Positions 1 through 8,047 of a stretch of 43,617 bases of DNA are shown one piece after another. Below the pieces are notes generated by a model. It was given only the letters and a program-made list of their open reading frames with translations, was not told the origin of the DNA and did no database searches. Within the stretch, counting starts at the first letter, position 1. Each line of letters opens with the position of its first letter. The translations under genes and the position numbers were made by a program. The DNA comes from Rhodospirillales bacterium (GTDB taxonomy: Bacteria > Pseudomonadota > Alphaproteobacteria > Rhodospirillales > Magnetovibrionaceae): contig JANLGW010000034.1 of the NCBI GenBank assembly GCA_024653965.1, positions 1 to 43,617 on the forward strand, in the 5' to 3' direction.

Positions 1-768
1 AACAAACGTCGCTTTGCCCTGGGCCTCGTCCTTGCCGATGCGCTTGCCAACGGCGGACTCATCGCCCACGAGATCAAGCAGATCATCCACAATCTGGAAT
101 GCCAGCCCCAGATCGTGGGCATAACCATGCAATTTTTGACGCGCGCTGTCGGACGCCTTGCCCAAGATTGCGCCCGCCAAACAGGCGAAGTTAATCAAAC
201 CCCCGGTTTTCATGCGCTGCAGACGGGCGATTTCGTTCATGTCAAAATCGTGCTGGTGCGCAACCAAATCCAGCATCTGCCCGCCAACCATGCCGAGCGG
301 TCCCGAGGCACGCGCCAGTTCCTGTACCAGTTCTGCGCGCACCGTGGCGTCTTGATGGGTTTGCTCTTCGGCCAGAACTTCAAACGCCCGCGTCAACAGC
401 GCATCGCCAGCCAAGATCGCCGTGGCTTCGTCGAACTTGATATGTACGGTCGGCTGGCCGCGACGCAAATCGTCGTTATCCATGGCCGGAAGATCGTCGT
501 GCACCAGCGAATAACAATGCACCATTTCAATGGCCGCCGCCGCACGCAATACGCATTTAGGATCGACATTAAACAACGCCGCCGTGCGAATGGTGAGATA
601 CGGGCGCACCCGCTTCCCGCCCAGCAGCGCCGCATAACGCACCGCTTCCATCAGGCGGCCTTCGGGGCCGTCATCTTCGGGTAACAGGGTATCCAACGCA
701 CGGGTGACGAATTCGGCATCCTGGTTCAGGCGCGCGGTAAAGGTATCTAGATTAAAAGGGGCGTTCAC
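1..768 (-). CDS. ispA: Polyprenyl (farnesyl/geranylgeranyl) diphosphate synthase, partial
   Basis: This gene condenses isopentenyl diphosphate with allylic diphosphates to make farnesyl or geranylgeranyl diphosphate in the cytoplasm, feeding quinone and undecaprenol synthesis. Reading the minus strand from the GTG at 768 gives 256 codons that run off the left edge, so the C-terminus is missing. Both aspartate-rich motifs of trans-prenyltransferases are visible: HDDLPAMDNDD (DDxxxxD type) around residue 90 and DDLLD near residue 235, together with GGKRVRP near residue 50, which binds the homoallylic substrate. It starts 2 bases after the xseB stop, so the two are very likely co-transcribed and translationally coupled. 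The xseB-ispA order is common in proteobacteria and often continues into dxs, which would lie beyond this window. Chain length of the product cannot be decided from the fragment. Confidence 0.93.
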   Translation of the reverse strand, partial: MNAPFNLDTFTARLNQDAEFVTRALDTLLPEDDGPEGRLMEAVRYAALLGGKRVRPYLTIRTAALFNVDPKCVLRAAAAIEMVHCYSLVHDDLPAMDNDDLRRGQPTVHIKFDEATAILAGDALLTRAFEVLAEEQTHQDATVRAELVQELARASGPLGMVGGQMLDLVAHQHDFDMNEIARLQRMKTGGLINFACLAGAILGKASDSARQKLHGYAHDLGLAFQIVDDLLDLVGDESAVGKRIGKDEAQGKATFV

Positions 769-770
769 GG

Positions 771-1028
771 TCACTCGAACTCCACCGTTTCAAGGTCTTG
801 CGCACCCCCTGATCCGGGTAAAATCTTTTCGATACGCGCCTCGGCTTCTTTCAATTTGGCTTCACAATGGCGTTTTAAAAGGGTGCCGCGTTCAAATGCC
901 TTGATTGCCCCTTCCAGTTCGCCGCGCCCATCGTCCAAATCGCGCACAATCGCTTCAAGCTCCGCCAGCGCAGCCTCAAAACTAAGTTTTTGAATGTCTT
1001 TAGGGATTTCCGAGGTGTTGTCTGCCAT
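771..1028 (-). CDS. xseB: Exodeoxyribonuclease VII small subunit
   Basis: This is the small subunit of exonuclease VII, which with several copies per XseA degrades single-stranded DNA in both directions to acid-soluble oligonucleotides. The 85-residue protein has the family pattern: a short N-terminal tail, then a helical hairpin with LSFEAALAELEAIV and the acidic turn LDDGRGELEGAI, followed by a Leu/Lys/Glu-rich helix. The length is typical. An AAGGTAGG Shine-Dalgarno-like sequence precedes the ATG at 1028. It heads a two-gene unit with ispA. XseA is not in this window. Confidence 0.95.
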   Translation of the reverse strand: MADNTSEIPKDIQKLSFEAALAELEAIVRDLDDGRGELEGAIKAFERGTLLKRHCEAKLKEAEARIEKILPGSGGAQDLETVEFE

Positions 1029-1265
1029 CAGTGCCTACCTTGTTGCGTTGCCCAAACTTTAGAGCCCCGTTCCCGGCGGGGCAAGCCTAAAGCACGGTAT
1101 GCATATCGCGCCCACGGCCTTAAAATCCCCACAAATTCAATTACATTATCAACGACCCTGATACATTGGGTTACAATTGCCCGCTTGACCATATCTTCTC
1201 ACGCACCATACAACTCTGCGGTAGGGATTAGGGGCCGTAAAAGATCCTTGGAAGGACTTTGACCG
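1029..1265. promoter_or_regulatory. Divergent intergenic region, xseB / RND operon
   Basis: This 237-base gap separates xseB (minus) from the efflux operon (plus). A possible sigma-70 site for the efflux operon is TTGACC at 1185-1190, then 16 bases, then CATACA at 1207-1212. The -35 is good and the -10 is weak. The Shine-Dalgarno GGAAGGAC lies about 7 bases before the ATG at 1266. I did not find an ATTC-N8-GAAT dyad here, the element expected for a SqrR-type regulator. Confidence 0.35.
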
Positions 1266-2426
1266 ATGTTCGTTCGCCGCACGACGATTGCCGCCACGAT
1301 GTCCATAATCCTATTGGGCCTATTGGGCACATCATTTTTTGCGCTCTCCCCCACTCCGGCCCTCGCCCAGCAGAACAAACCGTCCGATGATCGTGCCGTC
1401 ACGGTCGATGTCGATGCCGTCATCGAAGAACAGGCCCGCCAGAACGTTCCCGTCATTGGACGTTTGGTGGCGCAGAACTCGGGAGTCGTATCGGCCATCA
1501 TCAAAGGCGCCGTCCAAGAAATGCGCGTGCATGTCGGTGATCGCGTCGACGTAGGCGACGTGCTGGCGGTACTGGCGAGCGATTCTTTAAAATGGTCCCG
1601 CGAACTGCGCGTCGCCGAAGTCAAAAGCGCCGAAGCCGATCTGACCAACGCCCGCGCCCAAGCAAAGCTGCGCCGTCAGGAATTGCAGCGCTTGGAAAAC
1701 CTGCGCCAATCATCAGCCTTCAGCCCCGCCCGTTTTGAAGATGCCCAGCAAGAATTGGCCAAGGCGGAAAGCAGCGCAGCACGCGGCGAATCCGATTTGT
1801 CGGTTGCCAAAGCCAACCTCAATCTCGCCGATATTGATCTTGCCAACGCTCAGGTCAAAGCACCTTACGCTGGCGTGGTTACCGCAACGCTTACCGCGGT
1901 AGGTACATACCTCAATGCCGGAGAGCCGGTGTTAAGCTTAGTGGACGACCTCAGCATGGAAGTTGAAGCCGATGTACCCGCAGACCGGGTTCAAGCCCTG
2001 ACGCCGGGAACGATGGTGAGTTTCGGCATCGGCGCAGACGGCGTGGAACGCTTCGCCGCAGTACGCGCCCAGGTCCCCGAAGAAAATCCACTGACCCGCA
2101 CGCGCAAGGTCCGCTTCAGCCCCGCAGAAGATGCGCTGGGCCAAAATGCGGCGGCGAACCAAAGCGTGTCCATCGCCATTCCATCCGGCCCCATGAAACA
2201 GGTCATTACCGTACATAAAGATGCAGTGTTGACCAAAGGCGGTCAGCGCGTGGTGTTTTTGGTGACCGATGGCAAGGCCGAGTTGCGCCCGGTCGAGTTG
2301 GGCGAAGCCGTGGGCGGACGTTTTATCGTGCATTCCGGCCTCAAATCCGGCGACGAAGTTGTGGTGCGCGGCAATGAACGCTTAGCGCCTGGACAAACCG
2401 TTCAGACCAAAAAAACGAAAAAATAG
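1266..2426 (+). CDS. RND efflux periplasmic adaptor (membrane fusion protein)
   Basis: This is a periplasmic adaptor that links an inner-membrane RND pump to an outer-membrane channel. The 386-residue protein starts with a Sec signal peptide (two Arg, a hydrophobic stretch and a cleavage site after PALA at about residue 34). A split lipoyl domain follows, with VSAIIKGAVQEMRVHVGDRVDVGDVLAVL near 75-105 in two pieces around the helical hairpin. The hairpin is an Ala/Glu/Arg-rich coiled coil at about 115-190, then KAPYAGVVTA closes the lipoyl fold and beta-barrel and membrane-proximal domains complete the chain. It has no lipobox cysteine, so it is probably not lipid-anchored. Ten bases separate it from the RND permease. 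No outer-membrane factor gene is adjacent, so a shared TolC-like channel is likely. The substrate cannot be predicted. Confidence 0.93.
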   Translation: MFVRRTTIAATMSIILLGLLGTSFFALSPTPALAQQNKPSDDRAVTVDVDAVIEEQARQNVPVIGRLVAQNSGVVSAIIKGAVQEMRVHVGDRVDVGDVLAVLASDSLKWSRELRVAEVKSAEADLTNARAQAKLRRQELQRLENLRQSSAFSPARFEDAQQELAKAESSAARGESDLSVAKANLNLADIDLANAQVKAPYAGVVTATLTAVGTYLNAGEPVLSLVDDLSMEVEADVPADRVQALTPGTMVSFGIGADGVERFAAVRAQVPEENPLTRTRKVRFSPAEDALGQNAAANQSVSIAIPSGPMKQVITVHKDAVLTKGGQRVVFLVTDGKAELRPVELGEAVGGRFIVHSGLKSGDEVVVRGNERLAPGQTVQTKKTKK

Positions 2427-2435
2427 GCGCGCGTC

Positions 2436-5400
2436 ATGAACATCATCCGCATCGCCATTGAAAGACCCATCGCCGTTATCGCCGCCGTGTTGATGGTGGT
2501 GATGTTCGGTCTTGTCGCCTTGGGCAACATCCCCATTCAATTGACTCCGGACATCCGTAAACCAACGCTATCGGTTCGCACCAATTGGCCCGGTGCGGCG
2601 CCTGCCGAAGTAGAACGCGAAATCCTCAACCGCCAAGAAGACGTGCTGCGCGGGCTGGAGGGCCTGGAAGAAATCAGCGGACAGGCGCAAACCGGACAAG
2701 CCACGGTGACGCTGGAATTCAGAGTCGGCCAAGACATGGACAAAGCCCTACTGCTGGTCGCCAACAACCTAGATCGCATTTCCGGTTATCCCGATGAAAT
2801 CGACAATCCTACCCTAGCCACTCGGGGAAGCGAAGACACGCCGATTGCTTGGTTCGCGCTCAAAGGCAAGGATGCGCCCGTCAACGACATCCACACCTAT
2901 GGCGATTTCGTCGAAAACATCATCCAGGACCGCTTGGAACGCGTAACCGGCGTGGCAGGCATGAACGTATACGGCGGCACGCCGAAGGAAATGCGCGTCA
3001 CCGTGGACCCCGAGCGCTTGGCGTTTTACGCGTTGACCGTACCCGAAGTCATCACCGCATTACGCAACGCCAATTCCAGCGCCACTGCGGGTACCGTAGA
3101 CGAAGGCAAGCGTCGCTACACGGTACGCACCGAAGGCGAGTTGACGACCACCGAACAGGTGGAAAACGTCGTGGTACGCTCCATCAAAGATCCGCTTTCC
3201 GGCGCGGTGTCGCGTGTCACGGTGCGCGATCTGGGCACCGTCACCTTGGCTCACAAAGATCCAACCGCCTATATCCGACGCAATGGGGTTCCCGCCATGG
3301 CGATGAACGTAGAGCGTGAAACCGGCGCCAACGTCATGGAAATCATGGATGAGTTGCGCATGGCGGTAAAAGAACTGAACGATGGCCCCCTGCAGCGCGC
3401 GGGGCTAGTTTTGGATCAAATTTACGACGAAACCATCTACATCAGCTCCGCCATCGATTTGGTACAACAAAACATCTGGATGGGCGGCGCGCTGGCGGCA
3501 ATGATCTTGCTACTGTTTTTACGCTCGGGCGCGGCGACCCTGATCATTGCCTTCGCCATTCCGGTTTCCGTCATCGGCACCTTCGTCGCCATGGCGGCCA
3601 TGGGTAGATCCATCAACGTCATTTCACTAGCGGGCATCGCGTTCTCGGTGGGCATGGTGGTAGATGCCGCCATCGTGGTGCTGGAAAACATCTTCCGCTT
3701 GCGCCAGGAAGGCCAATCGGCGCGCGATGCTGCCTACAATGGCGCAGCACAGGTATGGGGCGCGGTGTTGGTATCGGTGCTGACCACCGTGCTGGTATTT
3801 GCGCCTATTCTTCTCATGCAGTTGGAAGCGGGACAGTTATTCCGCGATATCGCCGTGGCCATCTCGGTTTCGGTGACCTTGTCGCTGGTCGTCGCGGTGA
3901 CGGTCATTCCCGCGCTGGCCAACCGCATGCTGGTCAACCTGCCGGGCTCCGGCAAGGTCAAAAAGCTAGAGGCTCTGGATGCCTGGGCCAGCCGCTTTAC
4001 GGCTTATATCGTCGCATTCACCCACTCCGTTGCGCACAACCGGCCTAAGGCCGCCACGGTGGTCGGCGCGTTGATCCTCGGCGCTGCGGTGGTCACGTGG
4101 GGCATGTTGCCCAAACTGGAATATCTGCCCGAAGGCAACCGCAACCAAGTCATGGGCATTATCATGCCGCCGCCGGGATATAATTTGGAAACAACGACCC
4201 AGACTGCACGCGAAATCGAGGCCGCGGTCAAACACCTGTGGGCCAGTGAAACGGGGCCGGAAAGCAACTCCGGAGAGCCGCCCAAAATGGCCGACTTTTT
4301 CTTCATCGCCCGCCCGACCACCACCTTCGTCGGCGCACGCGCGGTGGAGGCCGACCGGGTGGCAGAACTGATCCCGGTCATCCGCAAACCGATCTTCAAA
4401 GAACCCGGCACCTTTGGCTTCATCTCCCAGCCGTCGCTGTTTGGACGAGGCATCGGCAGTGGGCGAACCATTGATGTAAACATTTCCGGTCCCGATATAG
4501 AAGCCGTGTTGGCCGTAGCGATCAAAGCCACCGGCCTGATCAACACGATTATGCCCCGCGAACAGGGCACCCAGTTGCGCCCCCGTCCCGGCCTGGAATT
4601 GGGCGCGCCCGAAATCCGCGTCATCCCTGATCCGGTGCGTATGGCCGACAACGGCGTTACCGCGCGTGATTTCAGCCAGACTGTGGATGCCTTCAATGAT
4701 GGCCTGCGCGTCGCGGAAATCACCGTGGACGGACAACGCATTGATCTGACGCTGGGCGGACCAGACAAAAAAATCATTCAGACCCAAGGCATCGGCAACC
4801 TGCCGGTAGTGACCAGCACGGGCACGATTGTCCCGGTCAGTTCCCTGGCCGATGTGGTGGTTACTTCCGGCCCCACCGAAATTCGCCATATCGAACGTGA
4901 ACGCACCGTGACGCTTCAAGTGCGTCCGTCGAACGCGATCCCCCTGGAAACTGCCATTGAACTCATCACCGAGCACGTCGCCCAGCCATTGCGCGATGAG
5001 GGCCTACCCGATGGCGTGCGTATTCGTCTTGCGGGCACGGCAGATCAGCTAAACGTTACATGGCATGCGATGATGTTCGACCTGCTACTCGCCATCGCCA
5101 TCGTCTATCTGGTGATGGCGGTGCTGTTTGAAAGCTTCCTCTATCCGTTCATCATTGTACTGAGCGTGCCACTGGCCACAGCGGGTGGTGTCATAGGGCT
5201 TGGCATATTGAACTTGTTTACCCCCCAATCGTTGGACATGCTGACGCTACTGGGCTTCATCATCCTGGTCGGCATCGTGGTGAACAACGCCATTTTGATC
5301 GTCCATCAGACGCTGTACCACCAACGCACCGACGGTATGGAGTTGGAAACCGCCATCATCGCCGCGACGCAAAACCGCATCCGTCCGATTTTCATGTCGA

Positions 5401-5624
5401 CGCTGACATCCGTGGTCGGCATGTTGCCGCTGGTGATCTTTCCCGGCGCTGGGTCTGAACTTTACCGGGGGCTTGGCTCCGTCGTTGTCGGCGGACTATC
5501 GCTGTCGGCGATTCTAACGCTATTCATCATCCCGCCTCTATTAACGCTGTTTGGCAACCTGCTGAACCGGGGCCAATTCAACCTTTTCAAGCGTCCCAAA
5601 CGATCAAAAAAAGCAACGGGTTAA
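2436..5624 (+). CDS. RND efflux transporter permease (AcrB/HAE family)
   Basis: This inner-membrane proton-driven pump exports hydrophobic or toxic compounds with the adaptor encoded just upstream. At 1062 residues it has the family's full length: TM1 near residues 9-30, a large periplasmic porter and docking loop, TM2-6 near 340-500, a second periplasmic loop, and TM8-12 near 880-1045. The TM4 signature VVDAAIVVLEN keeps the first aspartate of the proton relay (D410, equal to AcrB D407) but has Ala in place of the second (D408). In TM10 the lysine equal to AcrB K940 is Asn (N950 in VVNNAILIV). This matches the HAE subgroup without the Asp-Asp-Lys triad rather than true AcrB. The TAA is followed by 228 bases before the regulator gene. 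Substrate is unknown. Confidence 0.94.
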   Translation: MNIIRIAIERPIAVIAAVLMVVMFGLVALGNIPIQLTPDIRKPTLSVRTNWPGAAPAEVEREILNRQEDVLRGLEGLEEISGQAQTGQATVTLEFRVGQDMDKALLLVANNLDRISGYPDEIDNPTLATRGSEDTPIAWFALKGKDAPVNDIHTYGDFVENIIQDRLERVTGVAGMNVYGGTPKEMRVTVDPERLAFYALTVPEVITALRNANSSATAGTVDEGKRRYTVRTEGELTTTEQVENVVVRSIKDPLSGAVSRVTVRDLGTVTLAHKDPTAYIRRNGVPAMAMNVERETGANVMEIMDELRMAVKELNDGPLQRAGLVLDQIYDETIYISSAIDLVQQNIWMGGALAAMILLLFLRSGAATLIIAFAIPVSVIGTFVAMAAMGRSINVISLAGIAFSVGMVVDAAIVVLENIFRLRQEGQSARDAAYNGAAQVWGAVLVSVLTTVLVFAPILLMQLEAGQLFRDIAVAISVSVTLSLVVAVTVIPALANRMLVNLPGSGKVKKLEALDAWASRFTAYIVAFTHSVAHNRPKAATVVGALILGAAVVTWGMLPKLEYLPEGNRNQVMGIIMPPPGYNLETTTQTAREIEAAVKHLWASETGPESNSGEPPKMADFFFIARPTTTFVGARAVEADRVAELIPVIRKPIFKEPGTFGFISQPSLFGRGIGSGRTIDVNISGPDIEAVLAVAIKATGLINTIMPREQGTQLRPRPGLELGAPEIRVIPDPVRMADNGVTARDFSQTVDAFNDGLRVAEITVDGQRIDLTLGGPDKKIIQTQGIGNLPVVTSTGTIVPVSSLADVVVTSGPTEIRHIERERTVTLQVRPSNAIPLETAIELITEHVAQPLRDEGLPDGVRIRLAGTADQLNVTWHAMMFDLLLAIAIVYLVMAVLFESFLYPFIIVLSVPLATAGGVIGLGILNLFTPQSLDMLTLLGFIILVGIVVNNAILIVHQTLYHQRTDGMELETAIIAATQNRIRPIFMSTLTSVVGMLPLVIFPGAGSELYRGLGSVVVGGLSLSAILTLFIIPPLLTLFGNLLNRGQFNLFKRPKRSKKATG

Positions 5625-5723
5625 CACCCCTTTTCCGATCACTCCAATCTGCTTCGCTTTTTTTTCTAGCGACCCGCCGTGATGGCCTCTAGAGTATATG
5701 AGGTTGTTGTGATACATAAATAC

Positions 5724-5739
5724 ATTCTCTTTAGGGAAC
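5724..5739. promoter_or_regulatory. Candidate SqrR-type operator
   Basis: The sequence ATTC, eight bases, GAAC matches seven of eight defined positions of the ATTC-N8-GAAT dyad that I recall for SqrR of Rhodobacter. It lies 114 bases upstream of the GTG of the SqrR/BigR-like regulator, where autoregulation would be expected. The right half-site overlaps the AGGGA Shine-Dalgarno-like sequence of a short leader ORF. The assignment depends on the regulator identification and is an inference. Confidence 0.4.
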
Positions 5740-5745
5740 GCGGAC

Positions 5746-5850
5746 ATGAACAACACCGCCGCGATGGGGGAATATAGAGGATCGAAAACAACGCCTTGTT
5801 TGCTCGGCAGTGCCGCCGGGGCGGGCGGCTCGAACCTGGGGGATACTTAA
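5746..5850 (+). CDS. Possible 34-residue leader peptide ahead of the regulator
   Basis: An ATG at 5746 with AGGGA 8 bases upstream opens a 34-codon frame that ends with TAA at 5848-5850, two bases before the GTG chosen for the downstream regulator. The predicted peptide begins MNNTAAMGEYRGSK and has one Cys; it has no recognisable domain or signal peptide. The close abutment suggests translational coupling, but a frame of this length can occur by chance. I do not know a homologue. Confidence 0.3.
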   Translation: MNNTAAMGEYRGSKTTPCLLGSAAGAGGSNLGDT

Positions 5851-5852
5851 CT

Positions 5853-6209
5853 GTGGTCAGTGAAAGACTAAAAACCATCCAAGCTAACGCACTACGCGCT
5901 AGCACATTGCTCAAAGCCATGAGCAACCAACACCGCCTGATGATCTTGTGTCAGTTGGTGCCTGGGGAAAAGTGCGTCAGCGATCTGGAAGAGATCATTG
6001 GGCTGAGCCAATCGGCGCTGTCCCAGCACCTTGCGCGCCTGCGTCGCGACAATCTGGTGCAAACGCGACGCGAAGCACAAACCATTTTTTATTCGCTGTC
6101 CGGAGAAGAAGCCAGCGGTGTAATCGAAACACTCTATGGCCTGTATTGCGGCCAGGACGCAAGGTTGATCGTCAACGACGTCGAAGGCCCTAAGGTCAAG
6201 GCCATTTGA
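5853..6209 (+). CDS. ArsR-family winged-helix repressor, SqrR/BigR-like persulfide sensor
   Basis: This is a dimeric ArsR/SmtB-fold DNA-binding repressor. The start was placed at GTG 5853 because a GGGGGA sequence lies about 7 bases upstream; the frame could open 19 codons earlier at an ATG, but that extension is Arg/Gly-rich and unlike the family. From this start the protein has 118 residues. Residues 16-47 form the N-terminal helices (LLKAMSNQHRLMILCQLVPG), and the recognition helix is LSQSALSQHLARLR at 51-64. Cysteines fall at 33, 41 and 99. C33 (in MILCQL) and C99 (in LYC) are 66 residues apart, the same spacing and sequence context as C41 and C107 of SqrR, which form a tetrasulfide or disulfide with reactive sulfur species. 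No metal-binding ELCVCDL motif of ArsR is present. It lies downstream of the RND pair, which it may control, and just before a terminator. Sulfide-oxidation genes are not in this window. Confidence 0.82.
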   Translation: MVSERLKTIQANALRASTLLKAMSNQHRLMILCQLVPGEKCVSDLEEIIGLSQSALSQHLARLRRDNLVQTRREAQTIFYSLSGEEASGVIETLYGLYCGQDARLIVNDVEGPKVKAI

Positions 6210-6230
6210 TCCTGAGCCATGCACGCATAA

Positions 6231-6270
6231 CAATAAACGGGCGGAAATTTTCCCGCCCGTTTATTGTTTT
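6231..6270. terminator. Strong bidirectional intrinsic terminator
   Basis: A perfect 14-bp stem (CAATAAACGGGCGG at 6231-6244 with its complement at 6253-6266) encloses an 8-base loop and is followed by TTTT on the plus strand. It sits between the convergent regulator gene (ends 6209) and the minus-strand gene ending at 6300, so it can serve both. Confidence 0.92.
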
Positions 6271-6299
6271 ATGGCTATTGGATATTGGCAGCCCAAAGA

Positions 6300-7097
6300 T
6301 TAGTGCACACCATGTTTGCTAACGATGGCGCTTTTGCCCTTTAGTTTTTTATCCGCCTGTTTTTTCTGGCGTTCATGCGACACGATCCAGCGCAATTCTT
6401 CCTGCAAAACGTCGATGTGACGGCTTTCCGGGGCCTTGGCGACGGCCTGGATGATGCCTTGGCGCGTCGGCAACGGGAAACTGTTGAAATGTTCCAGCAT
6501 CAAGAATTTGATGCCTGGACGCACCGTTTCCGAAAGCAACAAACTGGTCACCAGCTTTTGCCGCACATCACTGCGTAGGTTGCCCGCCTCGGTCAACTGG
6601 ATGAACTGGCTAACGAATTCACTGGATGGCATTTCGCCATCCAACAACGCCCGCAACAAAGCCTTTAGCGCATTAGCGTACTGTTTACGCGTTTCAACGA
6701 TGAATAGGCTGGTGCGCGTGCGCACAAAAGCAATGGCCTTGGGGTTGAAATCGTTTTCGCGCACCACGTCGATGCAGCGCTTGACCAGCGGGTGGCGGGT
6801 CTTTTCCCCCACCAACTGATACACGCCGGTGATCAAATCCTTATGACAGGCCTTAGGCGAAAGACGCGTGACGGCGGCAAGCGCCATGGGGGATTCCGGA
6901 TCGCGCGTAGCCATCATCGCCAACGGCAGCGGATCTTCGAAATGCACCAGATCCAAATCGGTATTGATCAGATGTTCGGGAAGCAAAATACGCGCAGGCT
7001 CACCCGGCACACAAATGGGATTGCCCGTGCGGTAGCTTTCTTTAATCACAAGCGCGGCATTGATGCCGTCTCTGGAAATGCCAATTTTTTCGCTCAT
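6300..7097 (-). CDS. Uncharacterised alpha-helical protein
   Basis: I do not recognise this 265-residue protein. It is soluble, with no signal peptide or membrane segment, and appears almost entirely alpha-helical in the style of HEAT-like repeats, with segments such as DPESPMALAAVTRLSP and LRSDVRQKLVTSLLLSE recurring at intervals. The C-terminus is Lys/Gln-rich and ends with a His-containing tail. A GAGGG sequence about 7 bases before the ATG supports the start. It is transcribed behind the XRE regulator gene, 48 bases away, so the two may form a unit. A scaffold or protein-interaction role is possible but not shown by any motif. Confidence 0.75.
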   Translation of the reverse strand: MSEKIGISRDGINAALVIKESYRTGNPICVPGEPARILLPEHLINTDLDLVHFEDPLPLAMMATRDPESPMALAAVTRLSPKACHKDLITGVYQLVGEKTRHPLVKRCIDVVRENDFNPKAIAFVRTRTSLFIVETRKQYANALKALLRALLDGEMPSSEFVSQFIQLTEAGNLRSDVRQKLVTSLLLSETVRPGIKFLMLEHFNSFPLPTRQGIIQAVAKAPESRHIDVLQEELRWIVSHERQKKQADKKLKGKSAIVSKHGVH

Positions 7098-7145
7098 GTC
7101 GCAACCCTCACATTTTGGTCTTTTTGTTGCGTCCTCACGTCACCC

Positions 7146-7634
7146 TCATCGGGCCGCAATGAACCGCTTTTCCTGTAACCGCTTGGCCGCACCGGACGAC
7201 CACCACGCACGAAACAACTGCGCACCTTCCCGGACATCCCCAACCGCCAATTCCCGGTTCAGCACATCTTGGTAAACAAGGTAGGCTTTGGCCGCATCCA
7301 ATCTCGCGCTCCAATCATCGCCCGCCCCTCCACCCTTGGCCGTTTCCGCCTCCATCGCCTGAGCATCATCTAAAAGATGCGCCAAAACCAATGTGACAAA
7401 CGCAAGTCGTTCACCGGGAATGTGTACTTTTCCACTGCGCCATTTGCTGACCGTAGGCGGCGTTACGCCCGCAAACTCGGCAACATCCCGGCCCGTTAGA
7501 CCCAGTTCATTCAGCGCAGCGAACACCGGAAGGTGCGACGATACGCCTAAGCGAACATCCCCTTCTGTGGTGTATTCCCGGTCGGATTCTCCGTGGGGTA
7601 CCTGACGGGCGAGCGAATCGTTGGCATGTGTCAC
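7146..7634 (-). CDS. XRE-family helix-turn-helix regulator
   Basis: This 162-residue protein has a Cro/C1-type helix-turn-helix at about residues 45-75: LTGRDVAEFAGVTPPTVSKW, followed by RSGKVHIPGERLAF, the standard third-helix and cap pattern. The C-terminal half is helical and Ala/Asp-rich with no identified ligand domain, and ends with a basic cluster (AAKRLQEKRF). The start is GTG at 7634, with GGAGAGG 5-7 bases upstream. It lies upstream of the helical unknown gene and faces away from the small gene at 8048; the long intergenic region between them holds inverted repeats that could be operators. Regulatory targets are unknown. Confidence 0.85.
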   Translation of the reverse strand: MTHANDSLARQVPHGESDREYTTEGDVRLGVSSHLPVFAALNELGLTGRDVAEFAGVTPPTVSKWRSGKVHIPGERLAFVTLVLAHLLDDAQAMEAETAKGGGAGDDWSARLDAAKAYLVYQDVLNRELAVGDVREGAQLFRAWWSSGAAKRLQEKRFIAAR

Positions 7635-8047
7635 GGCTACCTCTCCCTTTTAAGCCCAATGGGTTAGCAAACCCTTATCATTTCCGTGGCATACGGACTT
7701 TTTTTCTACATCCGCTACCCGAAGCACATCATTCCGCTCGATCGTGGGGATGCCCCCGCGTGCCACAATTTATAGGGCCATTCTGGCACTCCCGGCACCA
7801 GATGTTGTGACTGGTGCGGTATTCTACGCGGATAGCGATGACTTGGGTTTGACTTACGAAATATTGTATAGTCCCCTAAATACAGTGCGCCCTCCATTGA
7901 CACTACACTCTATCTATTATAGTTAATTTATAGTTTACGAACCCCAGATTCGGGGATTTAAAGCCGGAAAATCGGCAACCCGAGGGAAGTTCGATCTCAC
8001 CCGGTTGTGGTGTAGGTGGCTAAATTACAGGCCAGGGGGGCTTGCCA
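7635..8047. promoter_or_regulatory. 413-base intergenic region with a promoter and structured leader
   Basis: This region separates the XRE gene (minus) from the small gene at 8048 (plus). It contains a 7-bp inverted repeat GCACCAG/CTGGTGC (7795-7801, 7811-7817) and a 6-bp one GTGCCA/TGGCAC (7760-7765, 7784-7789), either of which could be an operator. A promoter-like pair at 7897-7923 is followed by about 115 bases of leader with small hairpins: CCCC/GGGG at 7942-7955, GCCG/CGGC at 7963-7976 and CAACC/GGTTG at 7976-8007. I do not recognise a known riboswitch class. No tRNA is visible. Confidence 0.5.
7897..7923 (+). promoter_or_regulatory. Sigma-70-like promoter for the 8048 gene
   Basis: A consensus -35 TTGACA (7897-7902) and a near-consensus -10 TATAGT (7918-7923) are separated by 15 bases, two shorter than ideal. 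Transcription would start near 7930 and give a leader of about 115 bases. Confidence 0.5.

Noticed and set aside
3966-4976. 336-codon frame antisense to the RND permease
   Set aside because: Shadow of a well-supported gene with biased codon third positions.
7635-8047. tRNA gene or known riboswitch in the XRE/8048 intergenic region
   Set aside because: No acceptor stem, T-loop GTTCGA in correct context, or known aptamer signature was found; only small hairpins are present.
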